Shown: positions 25,329 through 35,712 of the stretch, piece by piece
How positions within the stretch are numbered: position 1 is the first letter of the stretch
Layout: the number at the start of each line of letters is the position of its first letter
Origin: Pseudoalteromonas sp. GCY
GTDB taxonomy: Bacteria; Pseudomonadota; Gammaproteobacteria; Enterobacterales; Alteromonadaceae
Assembly: GCF_016695175.1 (NCBI RefSeq)
Contig: NZ_CP068023.1
Coordinates: 2,805,501-2,869,500 of the forward strand
Length of the DNA stretch: 64,000 nt
Direction of reading: 5' to 3'
Notes under the pieces: model-generated
Databases searched by the model: none
Seen by the model: the letters and a program-made list of their open reading frames with translations, nothing else
What the model was told of the DNA's origin: nothing
Made by a program: the position numbers and the translations under genes

Positions 25329-25354
25329 GCGCAGCCTTATGGCTGCGCTTTTTT
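25329..25354 (+). terminator. GC-rich hairpin with T run downstream of gshA
   Basis: The stem GCGCAGCC / GGCTGCGC with a 4-base loop is followed on the plus strand by six T. It lies just past the leftward gshA stop, yet the T run serves rightward transcription; leftwards it is followed by AAATAAATT, a weak signal. Confidence 0.6.
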
Positions 25355-25366
25355 ATGCCTTGTGCA

Positions 25367-26944
25367 TTATGCCCTTGAAAAATAATCGTCAAGGAAAGCC
25401 GTGAAATCCACCGTATCAGCAGCTCTAACCGCAGCCTCATCTTCAAAAGACTGACGTGCAAATGACTTCAGCGTATCTTCATCGTAATAGCCGTATTTGA
25501 TATCTTGATGAAGTTGCTTATATTTTTTCGCAAGTTCAATGCCCATTGAGCCTTGTTCTAAGGTACGACTCTTCAGTTGAGATAGCAACTGCCCAGAAAA
25601 AGTAAGTGCAGGTGTTTCAATTGACAACATTAATTTTTCCACGGTTGCCACATAAACTGATTTTTCGGTACTCGCATCTAACATTTTTGCGACTTTGAGT
25701 AAGTCTGTAAAAATCTCTGTGCCCCACTGTTTCACACTCACAGGCTCACCCGCTTTACTCAGTTCAAGTGCTGTGCAGCGACCTTGATTAACCACCTGAT
25801 GTAAATTCTTACCAGCTAGCTTTTGCGCTTCAAATGAAAGCTCAGGGCTTGGTTTTAGCAAACAATAGGTTAAGAACACATCTAGAAAGTGGATTTGCTC
25901 AAGACTCACACCAGTATGCTCGAATGGGTTAACATCCAGCGCACGAATTTCGATATACTCGATACCACCACGTTCAAGTGCCTGAGTCGGCGTTTCACCA
26001 GACTTGGCATTGCGTTTTGGTCTAATTGGCGAGTAGAACTCATTTTCAATCTGTAAAATGTTGCGATTCAGCTGTTTTGGCTCTGCCGCTCTATAGTCTG
26101 GAATTTCATGATACAAGTCGGAGCGGCAACGAATGGCTTGTCGCAAGCCTGCAATATACTCATCCAGATCGTTATACATCACCTTAAGCGAGCTTTGTGC
26201 ACTATTGGTATAACCTAAATCACCCAGTCTAAGTGCGGTGCCATATTCAAGGTATATGGAGCCATTTTCTAGCTTACTAAATGGCAAGTCGCTCTTTTTG
26301 CCTTGCAAAAATGACGGACAAAGCGCAGGAGATGCGCCAAACAGGTAGCTTATCAGCCACATTTCACGCTTGAAGTTACGAATTAGGCCTAAATACTGCT
26401 GGGAGATAAATGATTGTTGAGGGTTATCATCTTCAGACATCACTTGCAGGCTTTGCCATACGGTCTCTGGAAACGAAATATTGAAGTGCACACCAGCAAT
26501 GGCCTGCATCATACTGCCATAGCGATTTTTCAGCCCTTCACGATATAGCGTTTTCATTTTGCCGATATTAGAAGTGCCAAACTGTGCTAGGACAATATCT
26601 TCTTCATCCTCAATAAAGCACGGCATCGACAAAGGCCACAGTAACTCATCACCCATATTAGCCAAAGTAAACTTCTGTAGATCAGAAAGTTGTGCCAATG
26701 TCTCTTGTGGGTCTTCACTCACTGGAGTGATAAATTCGAGTAGCGACTCAGAAAAATCAGTGGTGATATGACCATTGGTCAGTGCGTGGCCCGTCTTTTC
26801 TGGATGCGGTGTTTTCGCTATTTTTCCCGACCCTTGGATCCGCAATGCCTCACGTTCGATACCTCTTTTGATACCTTTGAAAACGCCGCGATGCGCGCCG
26901 TCAGACAATAAGTCCAGCTTAGTGTTTAAGTCTAATTGTTTCAA
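25367..26944 (-). CDS. gshA: Glutamate-cysteine ligase
   Basis: 525 residues if translation starts at the TTG at 26944, which has GAGGAA six bases upstream; the longest frame starts at another TTG at 26977. The class I GshA motifs are present: IKRGIEREALR, ITTDFSESLLEFITP, AGVHFNISFPE, LRLGDLGY, YIEIRALDVNPFEH. It makes gamma-glutamylcysteine, the first step to glutathione, in the cytosol. Length is close to E. coli GshA (518). No gshB is nearby. Confidence 0.96.
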   Translation of the reverse strand: MKQLDLNTKLDLLSDGAHRGVFKGIKRGIEREALRIQGSGKIAKTPHPEKTGHALTNGHITTDFSESLLEFITPVSEDPQETLAQLSDLQKFTLANMGDELLWPLSMPCFIEDEEDIVLAQFGTSNIGKMKTLYREGLKNRYGSMMQAIAGVHFNISFPETVWQSLQVMSEDDNPQQSFISQQYLGLIRNFKREMWLISYLFGASPALCPSFLQGKKSDLPFSKLENGSIYLEYGTALRLGDLGYTNSAQSSLKVMYNDLDEYIAGLRQAIRCRSDLYHEIPDYRAAEPKQLNRNILQIENEFYSPIRPKRNAKSGETPTQALERGGIEYIEIRALDVNPFEHTGVSLEQIHFLDVFLTYCLLKPSPELSFEAQKLAGKNLHQVVNQGRCTALELSKAGEPVSVKQWGTEIFTDLLKVAKMLDASTEKSVYVATVEKLMLSIETPALTFSGQLLSQLKSRTLEQGSMGIELAKKYKQLHQDIKYGYYDEDTLKSFARQSFEDEAAVRAADTVDFTAFLDDYFSRA

Positions 26945-27072
26945 AAATTCTTCCTCGAACCTACAGGCCAATTTCAAGTTTATGGGGTCGAAACCAAATT
27001 ATACCAAGTGTATTCATTAAATGAGTGATTTAAACCGAGTAATCAATTTAAATATGGCTACTTTTAGTACAT

Positions 27073-28008
27073 TTAGGCCTTAATAATAACTTTGCCAACA
27101 TGCTTACCACTTTCCATACAGTGATGAGCCAGCGCAATATCCGCCATAGCAAAGTAATGACTTACGTTTATGCTGATTTTGCCAGCTTGGTACGCCTGAT
27201 ACAAATATTTAAGATCGTCTAAATTACTCGCAACCAGCATACCTTCAGCCTTTACACCCCTTGTCGTGGCTCGCTCACAGACCATTTCTTTGGTGACGCT
27301 GGGAATAGTCACTAGGTGCGAATCCGGCTTCATCGAGTCGACACACTGTAATGCAATATCGCCACCAATTAAGTCCAGTAAATCGCATTCAACTTGGTGC
27401 TGATAAAATTCGTCATAACTTATTGCCGTTACCTTGAGCTTCGACAACAATTCGTGCTCAGGGCGGGTCGAGACCGCAATGACTTTTCGCCCTTGGAGCT
27501 GTGCTAGTTGAATTGCAAAATGCCCCACGCCACCAGTTGGTGCCAATACATATAGTGGACGATTACGATTCGAAAATTTATCTAACGCTTGTTTTGCCGT
27601 AAGACCCGCAAGACAAAGACCTGCAATATCTGGATTTTCTTGCAAAGAAACCTTGATGAGCTCTGACTCAAGCGCCACCACATAATCACTATAGGTTCCG
27701 GGGTTACTTGCAAACCCAATCATACCGATGACAAAGTCGCCTACTTTAAATTGGCTATCTGGGCCAAACACCTCGATCACCTCACCATACAGATCGTATC
27801 CGAGTGGCAAAAAGGCATCTGCGCTTTTTTGCGCTGCAACATAACCAAGGCCTTGTCTGGTTTTCACTTCAATAGGATTAATACTGGTACTGCTTACTTT
27901 TATGAGCACTTGGCCTGAAGTAAGCGCTGGCAAAGAAATGGTGGTACTACACAGTTGATTGCTATCACCAAATTCGTAAATACCGTAAGTGGTTGACTTA
28001 GTTATCAT
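27073..28008 (-). CDS. Zinc-free MDR-family NAD(P)H reductase / quinone oxidoreductase-like
   Basis: 311 residues. N-terminal GroES-like part (LTSGQVLIKVSSTSINPIEV, GYDLYGEVIEV) and Rossmann part with APTGGVGHFAIQLAQLQGRKV. The structural-zinc cysteines of alcohol dehydrogenases are missing, so it falls with the quinone-oxidoreductase/enoyl-reductase branch of the MDR superfamily. Cytosolic, monocistronic. The substrate cannot be told from sequence. Confidence 0.85.
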   Translation of the reverse strand: MITKSTTYGIYEFGDSNQLCSTTISLPALTSGQVLIKVSSTSINPIEVKTRQGLGYVAAQKSADAFLPLGYDLYGEVIEVFGPDSQFKVGDFVIGMIGFASNPGTYSDYVVALESELIKVSLQENPDIAGLCLAGLTAKQALDKFSNRNRPLYVLAPTGGVGHFAIQLAQLQGRKVIAVSTRPEHELLSKLKVTAISYDEFYQHQVECDLLDLIGGDIALQCVDSMKPDSHLVTIPSVTKEMVCERATTRGVKAEGMLVASNLDDLKYLYQAYQAGKISINVSHYFAMADIALAHHCMESGKHVGKVIIKA

Positions 28009-28093
28009 AAGCGGCTTTCTTAGAAGACAGTTTGTTATCTTTGTAGAATACGCGAAAGGGTAAGGAGTTTGAAGAAATTTACAGTATGGGAAG

Positions 28094-28129
28094 GAAAAAC
28101 GCTCTTACAGTATGGCTGTAAGAGCGTTT
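28094..28129 (-). terminator. Terminator of clpB
   Basis: A 14-bp perfect stem AAACGCTCTTACAG / CTGTAAGAGCGTTT with a 5-base loop, followed on the minus strand by a T run. It lies right after the clpB stop. Confidence 0.9.
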
Positions 28130-28136
28130 AGCTATA

Positions 28137-30710
28137 TTAGTGATTGAACACTATCTGGTCGTCGACAACCTCGACTTTAATGGTATCGCCAGTCACAAAC
28201 TTACCTTGTAACAAGTCCTGTGCCAACGGGTTTTCAATATATTGTTGCACGGCTCGTTTTAGAGGACGGGCACCATATACAGGATCAAACCCGCTTGCAG
28301 CGATTTTATCAAGCGCGGCGTCACTGAGCTCAAGCGCAAAGCCTTTTTCAGTTAAGCGTTTACTCAATCTGTCTAACTGGATACTCGCTATTTCTTTAAT
28401 ATGTTCATTGATCAGCGGGTGGAACACCACGGTTTCATCAATACGGTTAATAAACTCAGGTCTAAACTGACTAGCGAGCACGGCCATAACTCGCTCTTTG
28501 AGTGTCGCGTAGTCGTTGTTTCCTGCCTGCTCTTGAATGACATCCGACCCTAAGTTCGAGGTCATGATGATCACCGCGTTTTTAAAATCAACCGTACGAC
28601 CTTGACCATCGGTCAAGCGACCATCGTCCAAGACCTGCAATAAGATGTTAAATACATCTGGATGCGCTTTTTCCACTTCATCAAGCAAAATCACAGAATA
28701 AGGACGACGCCTTACCGCTTCTGTCAAATAGCCACCTTCTTCGTAACCTACATAACCAGGAGGTGCACCAACCAAGCGCGCAACCGAGTGTTTTTCCATA
28801 AACTCGGACATATCAATGCGCACCATGGCATCTTCCGTATCAAACATAAAGTTGGCTAACGCTTTGGTCAGCTCCGTTTTACCAACCCCTGTTGGACCTA
28901 AGAACAAGAACGAACCAATTGGGCGATTTGGGTCTGCAAGTCCGGCTCGTGAGCGACGGATAGCGTTGGCAACCGCATTAACGGCTTCGTCTTGACCAAT
29001 CACTTTTTTATGAAGTTCGTCTTCCATTTGCAGTAACTTTTCACGCTCACCTTGAAGCATTTTTGCTACCGGGATCCCAGTCCAGCGAGATAAAATTTCT
29101 GCAATTTCATCTTCACCGACCTGATTTTTTAAAAGGCTCATTTCCTGCATTTCAGCCTGAGAAGCAAGGTCTAGTTTTCGCTCAAGCTCAGGGATCCGAC
29201 CGTATTGCAGTTCAGACATACGTTGCAAATCACTTGCTCGACGCGCGACTTCTAGATCTAAACGCGCTTGCTCAAGCTCAGCTTTAATCACTTGCGTGCC
29301 TTGTAGTGAGGCTTTTTCGGCATTCCACACTTCATCAAGCTCTCGGTACTCGGCTTCTAATTCATTGATGAGCGTTTGCATCTCAGTGCGACGCTTTTGA
29401 CTCGCTTCATCTTTCTCTTTTGCCAGCGCGTTATCTTCCAATTTTAGTTGGATAATACGGCGCTCTAGCCTGTCTAATTGCTCCGGCTTTGAGTCAATTT
29501 GCAGTCGAATTGACGACCCTGCTTCGTCTATCAAGTCGATAGCTTTATCTGGAAGCTGTCGGTCTGAGATATAACGATGTGATAAATTAGCCGCAGCAAC
29601 AATCGCAGGATCGGTAATATCCACTGAGTGGTGCAACTCATAACGCTCTTTTAAGCCACGTAGAATCGCGATGGTGTCCTCTACGGTTGGCTCTGCAACA
29701 AATACTTTTTGGAAACGACGCTCGAGTGCTGCGTCCTTTTCGATATACTGACGATACTCATCGAGCGTGGTCGCCCCCACACAGTGAAGCTCACCACGAG
29801 CAAGTGCGGGTTTTAGCATGTTGCCAGCATCCATTGCACCATCGGTTTTGCCCGCCCCTACCATAGTATGGATTTCATCAATAAAGAGAATAACTTGGCC
29901 TTCTTCTTTAGCCAGCTCGTTTAATACCGACTTTAGGCGCTCTTCAAATTCACCACGGTATTTGGCTCCAGCCACCAATGCGCCCATATCTAGCGATAGT
30001 ACGCGCTTACTTTTCAATCCTTCAGGAACTTCACCGTTGATAATACGCTGCGCGAGCCCCTCAACGATGGCGGTTTTACCAACGCCCGGTTCACCGATAA
30101 GTACAGGGTTGTTTTTAGTACGGCGCTGTAGCACTTGAATAGTGCGGCGGATTTCGTCGTCACGGCCAATAACCGGATCAAGCTTGCCTTGCTCGGCACG
30201 CTCAGTGAGATCGATAGTAAATTTCTCAAGTGCTTGGCGAGTGTCTTCGGCATTAGGGTCATCCACTTTTTGACCCCCTCGAATAGCCTTAATGGCTTGC
30301 TCAATCTTTGGCTGGGTGATATTTAGCGCTTTGAAAATCTCGCCTAATGGGCCTTTATCTTCGCACGCAGCAAAAACAAATAACTCGCTGGAGATATATT
30401 TATCTTTACGCTTTTGTGCATATTTATCACACAGATTGATCAATGAAATAAGGTTATTTGAGAGCTGTACATCACCACCTACACCTTCTACTTTAAATAG
30501 CTTTTCAATGGCTTGTGACAACTTAGTATTAAGCTCGTCGGCGCTCACACCTGCTTGTGCTAATAATGCACGCACACTCGAGCCGCTCTGTTGGAGCAAA
30601 GCATACATTAAATGGACAGGTTCAATAAATTGGTGATCGCGCCCAAGCGCTAATGACTGCGCATCGGAAAGCGCAGCTTGGAATTTGCTTGTAAATCTAT
30701 CTAAACGCAT
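28137..30710 (-). CDS. clpB: ATP-dependent disaggregase ClpB
   Basis: 857 residues, the normal length. N domain (1-~145), AAA-1 with [15 protein letters not shown] and [12 protein letters not shown], a long coiled-coil middle domain (~410-530), AAA-2 with [17 protein letters not shown] and [14 protein letters not shown], and the small C-terminal domain ([20 protein letters not shown]). It threads aggregated proteins together with DnaK. A heat-shock-type promoter lies upstream and a strong terminator downstream. Confidence 0.99.
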   Translation of the reverse strand: MRLDRFTSKFQAALSDAQSLALGRDHQFIEPVHLMYALLQQSGSSVRALLAQAGVSADELNTKLSQAIEKLFKVEGVGGDVQLSNNLISLINLCDKYAQKRKDKYISSELFVFAACEDKGPLGEIFKALNITQPKIEQAIKAIRGGQKVDDPNAEDTRQALEKFTIDLTERAEQGKLDPVIGRDDEIRRTIQVLQRRTKNNPVLIGEPGVGKTAIVEGLAQRIINGEVPEGLKSKRVLSLDMGALVAGAKYRGEFEERLKSVLNELAKEEGQVILFIDEIHTMVGAGKTDGAMDAGNMLKPALARGELHCVGATTLDEYRQYIEKDAALERRFQKVFVAEPTVEDTIAILRGLKERYELHHSVDITDPAIVAAANLSHRYISDRQLPDKAIDLIDEAGSSIRLQIDSKPEQLDRLERRIIQLKLEDNALAKEKDEASQKRRTEMQTLINELEAEYRELDEVWNAEKASLQGTQVIKAELEQARLDLEVARRASDLQRMSELQYGRIPELERKLDLASQAEMQEMSLLKNQVGEDEIAEILSRWTGIPVAKMLQGEREKLLQMEDELHKKVIGQDEAVNAVANAIRRSRAGLADPNRPIGSFLFLGPTGVGKTELTKALANFMFDTEDAMVRIDMSEFMEKHSVARLVGAPPGYVGYEEGGYLTEAVRRRPYSVILLDEVEKAHPDVFNILLQVLDDGRLTDGQGRTVDFKNAVIIMTSNLGSDVIQEQAGNNDYATLKERVMAVLASQFRPEFINRIDETVVFHPLINEHIKEIASIQLDRLSKRLTEKGFALELSDAALDKIAASGFDPVYGARPLKRAVQQYIENPLAQDLLQGKFVTGDTIKVEVVDDQIVFNH

Positions 30711-30749
30711 GATTTATTTACCCATATAAAATATCGAATTACCTTATTT

Positions 30750-30776
30750 ATGGGTATTAACTGAACGAAGATCAAG
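30750..30776 (-). promoter_or_regulatory. Sigma-32-like heat-shock promoter of clpB
   Basis: On the minus strand CTTGAT (30776-30771) and CCCAT (30754-30750) are separated by 16 bases, close to the CTTGAA / CCCCAT heat-shock consensus. It lies about 40-66 bases before the clpB ATG, a sensible place for a clpB promoter. Confidence 0.7.
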
Positions 30777-30800
30777 CGTAAAAGTAATAATTTACCCTGA

Positions 30801-31517
30801 TTATTTGCGCCAAATCAAAGTTGCCATACGGCCCGTTGTTTTGTCTCTACGATAGGAAAAGTAGTGCTCGGGCATAGTTACTGTACAGTGTTTATCGCCG
30901 TAAAAATCCTTTACACCTTGCTCGCGCAATAACGACTTTGCAAGCTCGAAAATATCCGCCAGATATTTACCGTCTTTTTTGGCAACAAATGCCGTATTTC
31001 GTTGCGCCTCAAAAGCCTCTACTACGTCTTCGCCCACCTCGAATGCACTAGGCCCAATCGCAGGGCCAAACCATACACAGATCTCTTCAGGAGCACAGTT
31101 AAATTTAGCCAGTGTTTGCGAGATAATTCCAGCCGCAAGAGGCTTCCAACCACCATGGATAGCGGCCACCTCTTCACCATCTTTTGATGCAAGCAGAATG
31201 GGTAAGCAGTCTGCCGTCATGATAGCCAGTGGTGTTTGACGCAAGCGAGTGTATAAGGCATCGGCTTGATGAACCTGCGCGATTTCAAACTGCTCGTCAA
31301 CCACCACCACTTCTGCGCCATGCACTTGCTCAAGCCATACAATCGGGTTGGCCACATAGCCATGCAAAATTCGGCGATTTTCGGCTACATGTTCAGCATT
31401 ATCGCCAACATGAAAGGCTAAATTAAAGCTATCATACGGTGGTGCTGAAACACCGCCCTTGCGCGTTGTTGATAATGCCCCAACGAATTGGGTTAATGGC
31501 CACTGAGCAAGCTGCAT
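30801..31517 (-). CDS. pgeF: Peptidoglycan editing factor PgeF / purine nucleoside phosphorylase-like (YfiH)
   Basis: 238 residues of the multicopper-laccase-domain family (DUF152). The zinc-binding set is visible: VGDNAEHV, IMTADCLPILL, AAIHGGWKPLAAGII and WFGPAIGPSAFEVG. Homologues remove mis-incorporated L-Ser from UDP-MurNAc and show purine nucleoside phosphorylase activity. One base separates it from rluD; the pgeF-rluD order matches E. coli yfiH-rluD, where bamD is also adjacent. Confidence 0.95.
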   Translation of the reverse strand: MQLAQWPLTQFVGALSTTRKGGVSAPPYDSFNLAFHVGDNAEHVAENRRILHGYVANPIVWLEQVHGAEVVVVDEQFEIAQVHQADALYTRLRQTPLAIMTADCLPILLASKDGEEVAAIHGGWKPLAAGIISQTLAKFNCAPEEICVWFGPAIGPSAFEVGEDVVEAFEAQRNTAFVAKKDGKYLADIFELAKSLLREQGVKDFYGDKHCTVTMPEHYFSYRRDKTTGRMATLIWRK

Positions 31518-31518
31518 C

Positions 31519-32496
31519 TTATAACGTTAAGTCCGGGTTTTCTTTGGTGTCTTCTCTGAGCGCGGCCACCAGCTTAATCATATCTTCAGGCACAGGCGCT
31601 TCCCATGTCATCTTCTCGCCAGTAATAGGATGAGCGATACTCAGTTTTATAGCATGCAATGCCTGACGTTTAAACTCTCTTAATTGCTCGGTTAATCCTT
31701 GAGTCGCATTTCTTGGTGGACGAGGACGGCCGCCATAGAGCTGATCGCCAATTAGTGGGTGATTCAAATACGCCATATGAACACGAATTTGGTGCGTTCT
31801 ACCGGTTTCTAGGCGCAGGCGCAAGCGCGTGTGTGCTCGAAACTTTTCAGCAACACGGTAATGAGTGATAGCTGGCTTGCCCATCTCATGCACCGCCATA
31901 TGTGTACGCTTGGTTGCGTGACGACCGATTGGCTTTTCAATCATGCCACCTGCCGTCATCGTGCCATTACAAACCGCTTCGTATTCACGTGTGAAGTTTT
32001 CACGCGCTTGTAGATTCTTCACCAAGTGCGTTTGTGCTTGAATGGTTTTCGCCACGACCATTAGACCGGTCGTGTCTTTATCTAGACGGTGTACGATACC
32101 AGCACGAGGCACGTTAATGATTTCTGGGTGATGGTGCAGCAGAGCATTTAGCACAGTGCCATCTGGGTTACCGGCACCGGGGTGAACCACCAGCCCCATC
32201 GGCTTGTTTATCACAAGAATGTCATCATCTTCGTAAACAATGTCTAACTCTATATCTTGCGCTTCGTATTCACGTTGTGCTTCGATAACCGTCTCGATAG
32301 CGACACTTTCACCACCAAGTAACTTTTCACGAGGAGTGTTGAATACTTCACCATCTACGGTGACTTTATCTTCAAGGATCCAAGTTTTTATTCTTGAACG
32401 AGAAAAATCCGGGAACAATTGCGCCAATATTTGGTCTAGACGTTTACCACCGAGTTCGACTGGAACCTCCGCTTGGAGGGAAATTTGCTCTGACAT
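31519..32496 (-). CDS. rluD: 23S rRNA pseudouridine(1911/1915/1917) synthase
   Basis: 325 residues. N-terminal S4 domain (LGGKRLDQILAQLFPDFSRS) and RluA-type catalytic domain with AGIVHRLDKDTTGLMVVAKT carrying the catalytic Asp, then RLETGRTHQIRVHMAYLNHP. It modifies helix 69 of 23S rRNA. Divergent from bamD with ~120 bases between them, as in E. coli. Confidence 0.97.
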   Translation of the reverse strand: MSEQISLQAEVPVELGGKRLDQILAQLFPDFSRSRIKTWILEDKVTVDGEVFNTPREKLLGGESVAIETVIEAQREYEAQDIELDIVYEDDDILVINKPMGLVVHPGAGNPDGTVLNALLHHHPEIINVPRAGIVHRLDKDTTGLMVVAKTIQAQTHLVKNLQARENFTREYEAVCNGTMTAGGMIEKPIGRHATKRTHMAVHEMGKPAITHYRVAEKFRAHTRLRLRLETGRTHQIRVHMAYLNHPLIGDQLYGGRPRPPRNATQGLTEQLREFKRQALHAIKLSIAHPITGEKMTWEAPVPEDMIKLVAALREDTKENPDLTL

Positions 32497-32619
32497 CTGA
32501 AACTTTACCTAATTTACCAGTGCAAGCCGTGCTCGACTGGGTTAGAATCGTATTAATGCATAGTTTACTCGGTTTTGCCGAGTTGGCCTAGCCGAAGAAA
32601 ACAAAGGTAGTAAAATAAA

Positions 32620-33384
32620 ATGATTAAAAACTTAAGGACACACGCCTTTAGGCTGGCGTTAGCCGCGTCTGTTTTGGGTTTGGCAGCCTGTTCATCCGCA
32701 CCAGAACAAGAAGATATTGAACGCGTACCAAACAAATCCGCCCAAGCGCTTTATGAAGATGCTAAACAAACATTAGATTCCGGTTTATATGCCCGCGCCA
32801 TTGAATTATTGGGTGCGATTAATGCTCGTTACCCGTTTGGCCCCTATGCAAGACAAGTTCAAATGGACTTAGTCTATGCATATTATCAAACAGGTAACAC
32901 TGACCAAGCACTTGCAACTATTGATCGTTTTATTCGCTTAAATCCAAATCATAAAGACCTAGACTACATGTACTACATGCGAGGTTTGGTGAGTATTAAA
33001 GCTGACGAAAACGCATTCCAAGAATATTTCGGTGTAGACAGAGCCGACCGCGATGCTAATCGTACCCGTGTTGCTTTTCAGGATTTAACCACGTTAGTTA
33101 AAAACTATCCAAACAGTCCGTATGCACCAGAGGCGAAAAAACGCTTAGTCTGGCTACTAAACAAAATGGCTCGTTACGAACTGAGAGTCGCTGAATATTA
33201 CTTCGAGCGTGAAGCATATCTTGCCGCAGCAAACCGTGGCAAATATGTAGTAGAACACTACTCTCAAAGTAGTTATCTGACCCAAGCTTTTGACATTATG
33301 GAAAAAAGCTACCGTAAACTCGGTCTTCCTGACCTTGCGGATAACGTGAAAAAAGCCAAATCGGTTAACGCACGTAACAAATAA
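32620..33384 (+). CDS. bamD: Outer membrane protein assembly factor BamD
   Basis: 254 residues. A lipoprotein signal ends at LGLAACSS. Five TPR-like repeats follow: SAQALYEDAKQTLDSGLYARA, RYPFGPYARQVQMDLVYAYY, DQALATIDRFIRLNPNH, LDYMYYMRGL and the C-terminal YLTQAFDIMEKSYRKL. Essential inner-face component of the BAM complex. An inverted repeat at 33395-33423 follows the stop. Confidence 0.97.
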   Translation: MIKNLRTHAFRLALAASVLGLAACSSAPEQEDIERVPNKSAQALYEDAKQTLDSGLYARAIELLGAINARYPFGPYARQVQMDLVYAYYQTGNTDQALATIDRFIRLNPNHKDLDYMYYMRGLVSIKADENAFQEYFGVDRADRDANRTRVAFQDLTTLVKNYPNSPYAPEAKKRLVWLLNKMARYELRVAEYYFEREAYLAAANRGKYVVEHYSQSSYLTQAFDIMEKSYRKLGLPDLADNVKKAKSVNARNK

Positions 33385-33394
33385 ATAGAGTGCT

Positions 33395-33423
33395 AAGTCA
33401 CGATATCACCAATGTCGTGACTT
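33395..33423 (+). terminator. Hairpin after bamD
   Basis: The 9-bp stem AAGTCACGA / TCGTGACTT with an 11-base loop starts 11 bases past the bamD stop. Only CTCT follows instead of a T run, so termination may be weak. The rest of the gap to glnB (to 33603) shows nothing I recognise. Confidence 0.5.
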
Positions 33424-33603
33424 CTCTCCCACCAGTACTCGCCTTCAAGCATTCTACAGCAGTAAAAAATACTTGTTTCCTGTACATAGACATCAGCCGT
33501 CAGAGTGTTTTATTTGATTGTAGTTGTAATAAGGAAGGAATTAGGCTGCCCATAATAGAAGGTAAGCAGCCTTAAAAGGTAAGCATTTGACTTAACAGCG
33601 TCA

Positions 33604-33975
<372 letters not shown>

Positions 33976-34079
33976 TTAGACAATCCGCTTGCCCAAGGCA
34001 AACAAAGACATTGAAAGTTGAAGTGATTTCACGCAATAATATTAATCATAAATTATTACTTTTTGGTTGTGAGGCGGTA

Positions 34080-34616
34080 ATGAAACAATCAGCGGGATTC
34101 AATCTACTAGAACTGATGATAACCATCGCTATATTGGCTATCGTGTTGGCCATTTCATTTAGCTTTGATGGCAACCTGCTGCAACGCAACCGAGCAGAGT
34201 CCTTCTTACAAGAATTACAGCGCAACATCGCTTTTGCTCGCGTAAAAGCAACCGCCGCTGACGAAATAGTCATTCTCTGCCCAGCTCCCCCAGCCAACAT
34301 TCAAGCAAGAACGCCATTTGCCTGCCAAGATAATTGGGCAACGAACAGAATTAGCGTGTTTGTTGATAGTGATAAAAATGGCACATTTAGTAATGGTGAT
34401 ACTATCCATAGAACGATGGAGGTCGTAGACGATAACGACACTATGGTATTTTCTGGTGACAATCGTCTAAGGTTTGATTCAAGTGGACTCTTAAGTGGTT
34501 CAAACGCCGGCAATTTTACCTATTGTCCTGGTAGTGACGACAACAATCAGCAGTTGAGCGTTTCAACTGCAGGTACAGCATTATATCGAGGAAATACAAC
34601 AGATACCTGTGGATAG
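34080..34616 (+). CDS. GspH/FimT family type IV pseudopilin (FimT-like)
   Basis: 178 residues from the ATG at 34080, preceded by GAGGCGG; the longer frame from 34011 would bury the prepilin leader. The class III leader is MKQSAG/FNLLELMITIAIL, cut before Phe by PilD. The C-terminal half has a GspH-type beta domain with cysteines (ILCPAPP, FACQDNW, YCPGSDD, DTCG). Minor pseudopilins of this type prime pilus assembly; FimT of some bacteria binds DNA. It faces the pilV-pilE operon with a second pseudopilin between. Confidence 0.85.
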   Translation: MKQSAGFNLLELMITIAILAIVLAISFSFDGNLLQRNRAESFLQELQRNIAFARVKATAADEIVILCPAPPANIQARTPFACQDNWATNRISVFVDSDKNGTFSNGDTIHRTMEVVDDNDTMVFSGDNRLRFDSSGLLSGSNAGNFTYCPGSDDNNQQLSVSTAGTALYRGNTTDTCG

Positions 34617-34715
34617 CCACAAAAGTACTGATGCGCAAAATATCTCGAAGTTCCAACCTTGCCTTTAATATATAAACGACTAGGCTTAAATAAAATATAA
34701 AACGAGGCAAAGGAT

Positions 34716-35219
34716 ATGCATCGTCATATGGGTTTTTCCCTATTGGAATCTTTAGTGTGTTTGGCGATTATCACTATCGTCAGTTTATTTTCTCTTCCCA
34801 GTCTTACGGCTTTATTTCAGTTTGATAAACCAAAAATAAAACTCGAAGCATTGCGGCGAGCTATTAATTTTGCTCGCATTCAGGCCGTTGCAAGCGGTGC
34901 AACCGTTACTTTATGCCCACTGAAAAACAATCGCTGCGACGACAAAGAATGGCACACTCTGCTAACGGTTTTTATCGACTACCACCCCCAAGGTGAATTC
35001 TCAGGCGATGATTATAAATTAGCTGTTGTGGACTCAGTAGACTCAGGTGACAAGCTCACCTACCCAAGAAACGCCATTATATTTCGCCGCTTTGGTCATC
35101 TCGCGGGACTCTATAACGGTACTTTTGTCTACTGTAACGCAAGTTCTACCGTGGGATTGTCGTTGTCAGTTAGCTACACAGGGAGAAGCACTCTAAAAGA
35201 TACTGATGAGTGTCAATAG
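34716..35219 (+). CDS. GspH/FimU-type minor pseudopilin
   Basis: 167 residues. The prepilin leader is MHRHMG/FSLLESLVCLAIIT, with the conserved Glu5 of the mature pilin. The C-terminal domain has two Cys pairs (LCPLKNNRC, VYCNASS, DECQ). It follows the FimT-like gene by ~100 bases and probably belongs to the same rightward transcript. In Pseudomonas fimU heads the pilVWXY1E operon; here it is on the opposite strand, converging on pilE. Confidence 0.82.
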   Translation: MHRHMGFSLLESLVCLAIITIVSLFSLPSLTALFQFDKPKIKLEALRRAINFARIQAVASGATVTLCPLKNNRCDDKEWHTLLTVFIDYHPQGEFSGDDYKLAVVDSVDSGDKLTYPRNAIIFRRFGHLAGLYNGTFVYCNASSTVGLSLSVSYTGRSTLKDTDECQ

Positions 35220-35247
35220 AACTAGGGATAAGTAGTATTAATACAAA

Positions 35248-35266
35248 GGGGAGTCAACTACTCCCC
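35248..35266. terminator. Hairpin between convergent pseudopilin and pilE
   Basis: The stem GGGGAGT / ACTCCCC with a 5-base loop lies between the two converging stops. No T run on either side, so it is a weak or structural terminator. Confidence 0.5.
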
Positions 35267-35274
35267 CGAGAAAA

Positions 35275-35712
35275 TTAACGTTCCCAACACCTATCTATAG
35301 CGTCTTGATCCATTGTCCCAGTAACACCACGAACCCCAAGCTCATCAATTGTTAAAGCTGGGCACTGTTCATCGCCTCGAACCGGCCCTGCAGCGGCTGT
35401 TGCAACGATTCTATAGGTATCTGCAGTGACGTTTTCAAGTGTTACATTAAAATAACCATTTTCCGTTGCCGTCGCTACACCGATTGCCGCTAGATTATCG
35501 CTGTAAGCTCTGTTATCAACAAAGAACTGCTCTTGCTTATTCGCGGCGTCAAGTAACAAAGTCATGGCATCAGCCCTTGCCCCCCTTCTCACATACTCAG
35601 TGTAATTAGGGTACGCAATCGCAGAGAGAATACCGATGATCACCACCACTATCATTACTTCAATCAGGGTAAAACCTGATATTGCTTTGCCTAGGGTACT
35701 ATTTCTTCTCAT
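35275..35712 (-). CDS. pilE: Type IV minor pilin PilE
   Basis: 145 residues from the ATG at 35712, with GAGGGAAG upstream; the longer frame runs back into pilY1. The leader is MRRNSTLGKAISG/FTLIEVMIVVVIIGILSAI. The mature part follows the PilE pattern (YPNYTEYVRRGARADAM, ANKQEQFFVDNRAYS) and ends with a Cys pair (EQCPALTI, DRCWER). Its start overlaps the pilY1 stop by 14 bases. Last gene of the minor-pilin operon. Confidence 0.9.
   Translation of the reverse strand: MRRNSTLGKAISGFTLIEVMIVVVIIGILSAIAYPNYTEYVRRGARADAMTLLLDAANKQEQFFVDNRAYSDNLAAIGVATATENGYFNVTLENVTADTYRIVATAAAGPVRGDEQCPALTIDELGVRGVTGTMDQDAIDRCWER

Noticed and set aside
33390..33575. 61-codon ORF after bamD
   Set aside because: No coding character and overlaps the bamD hairpin.
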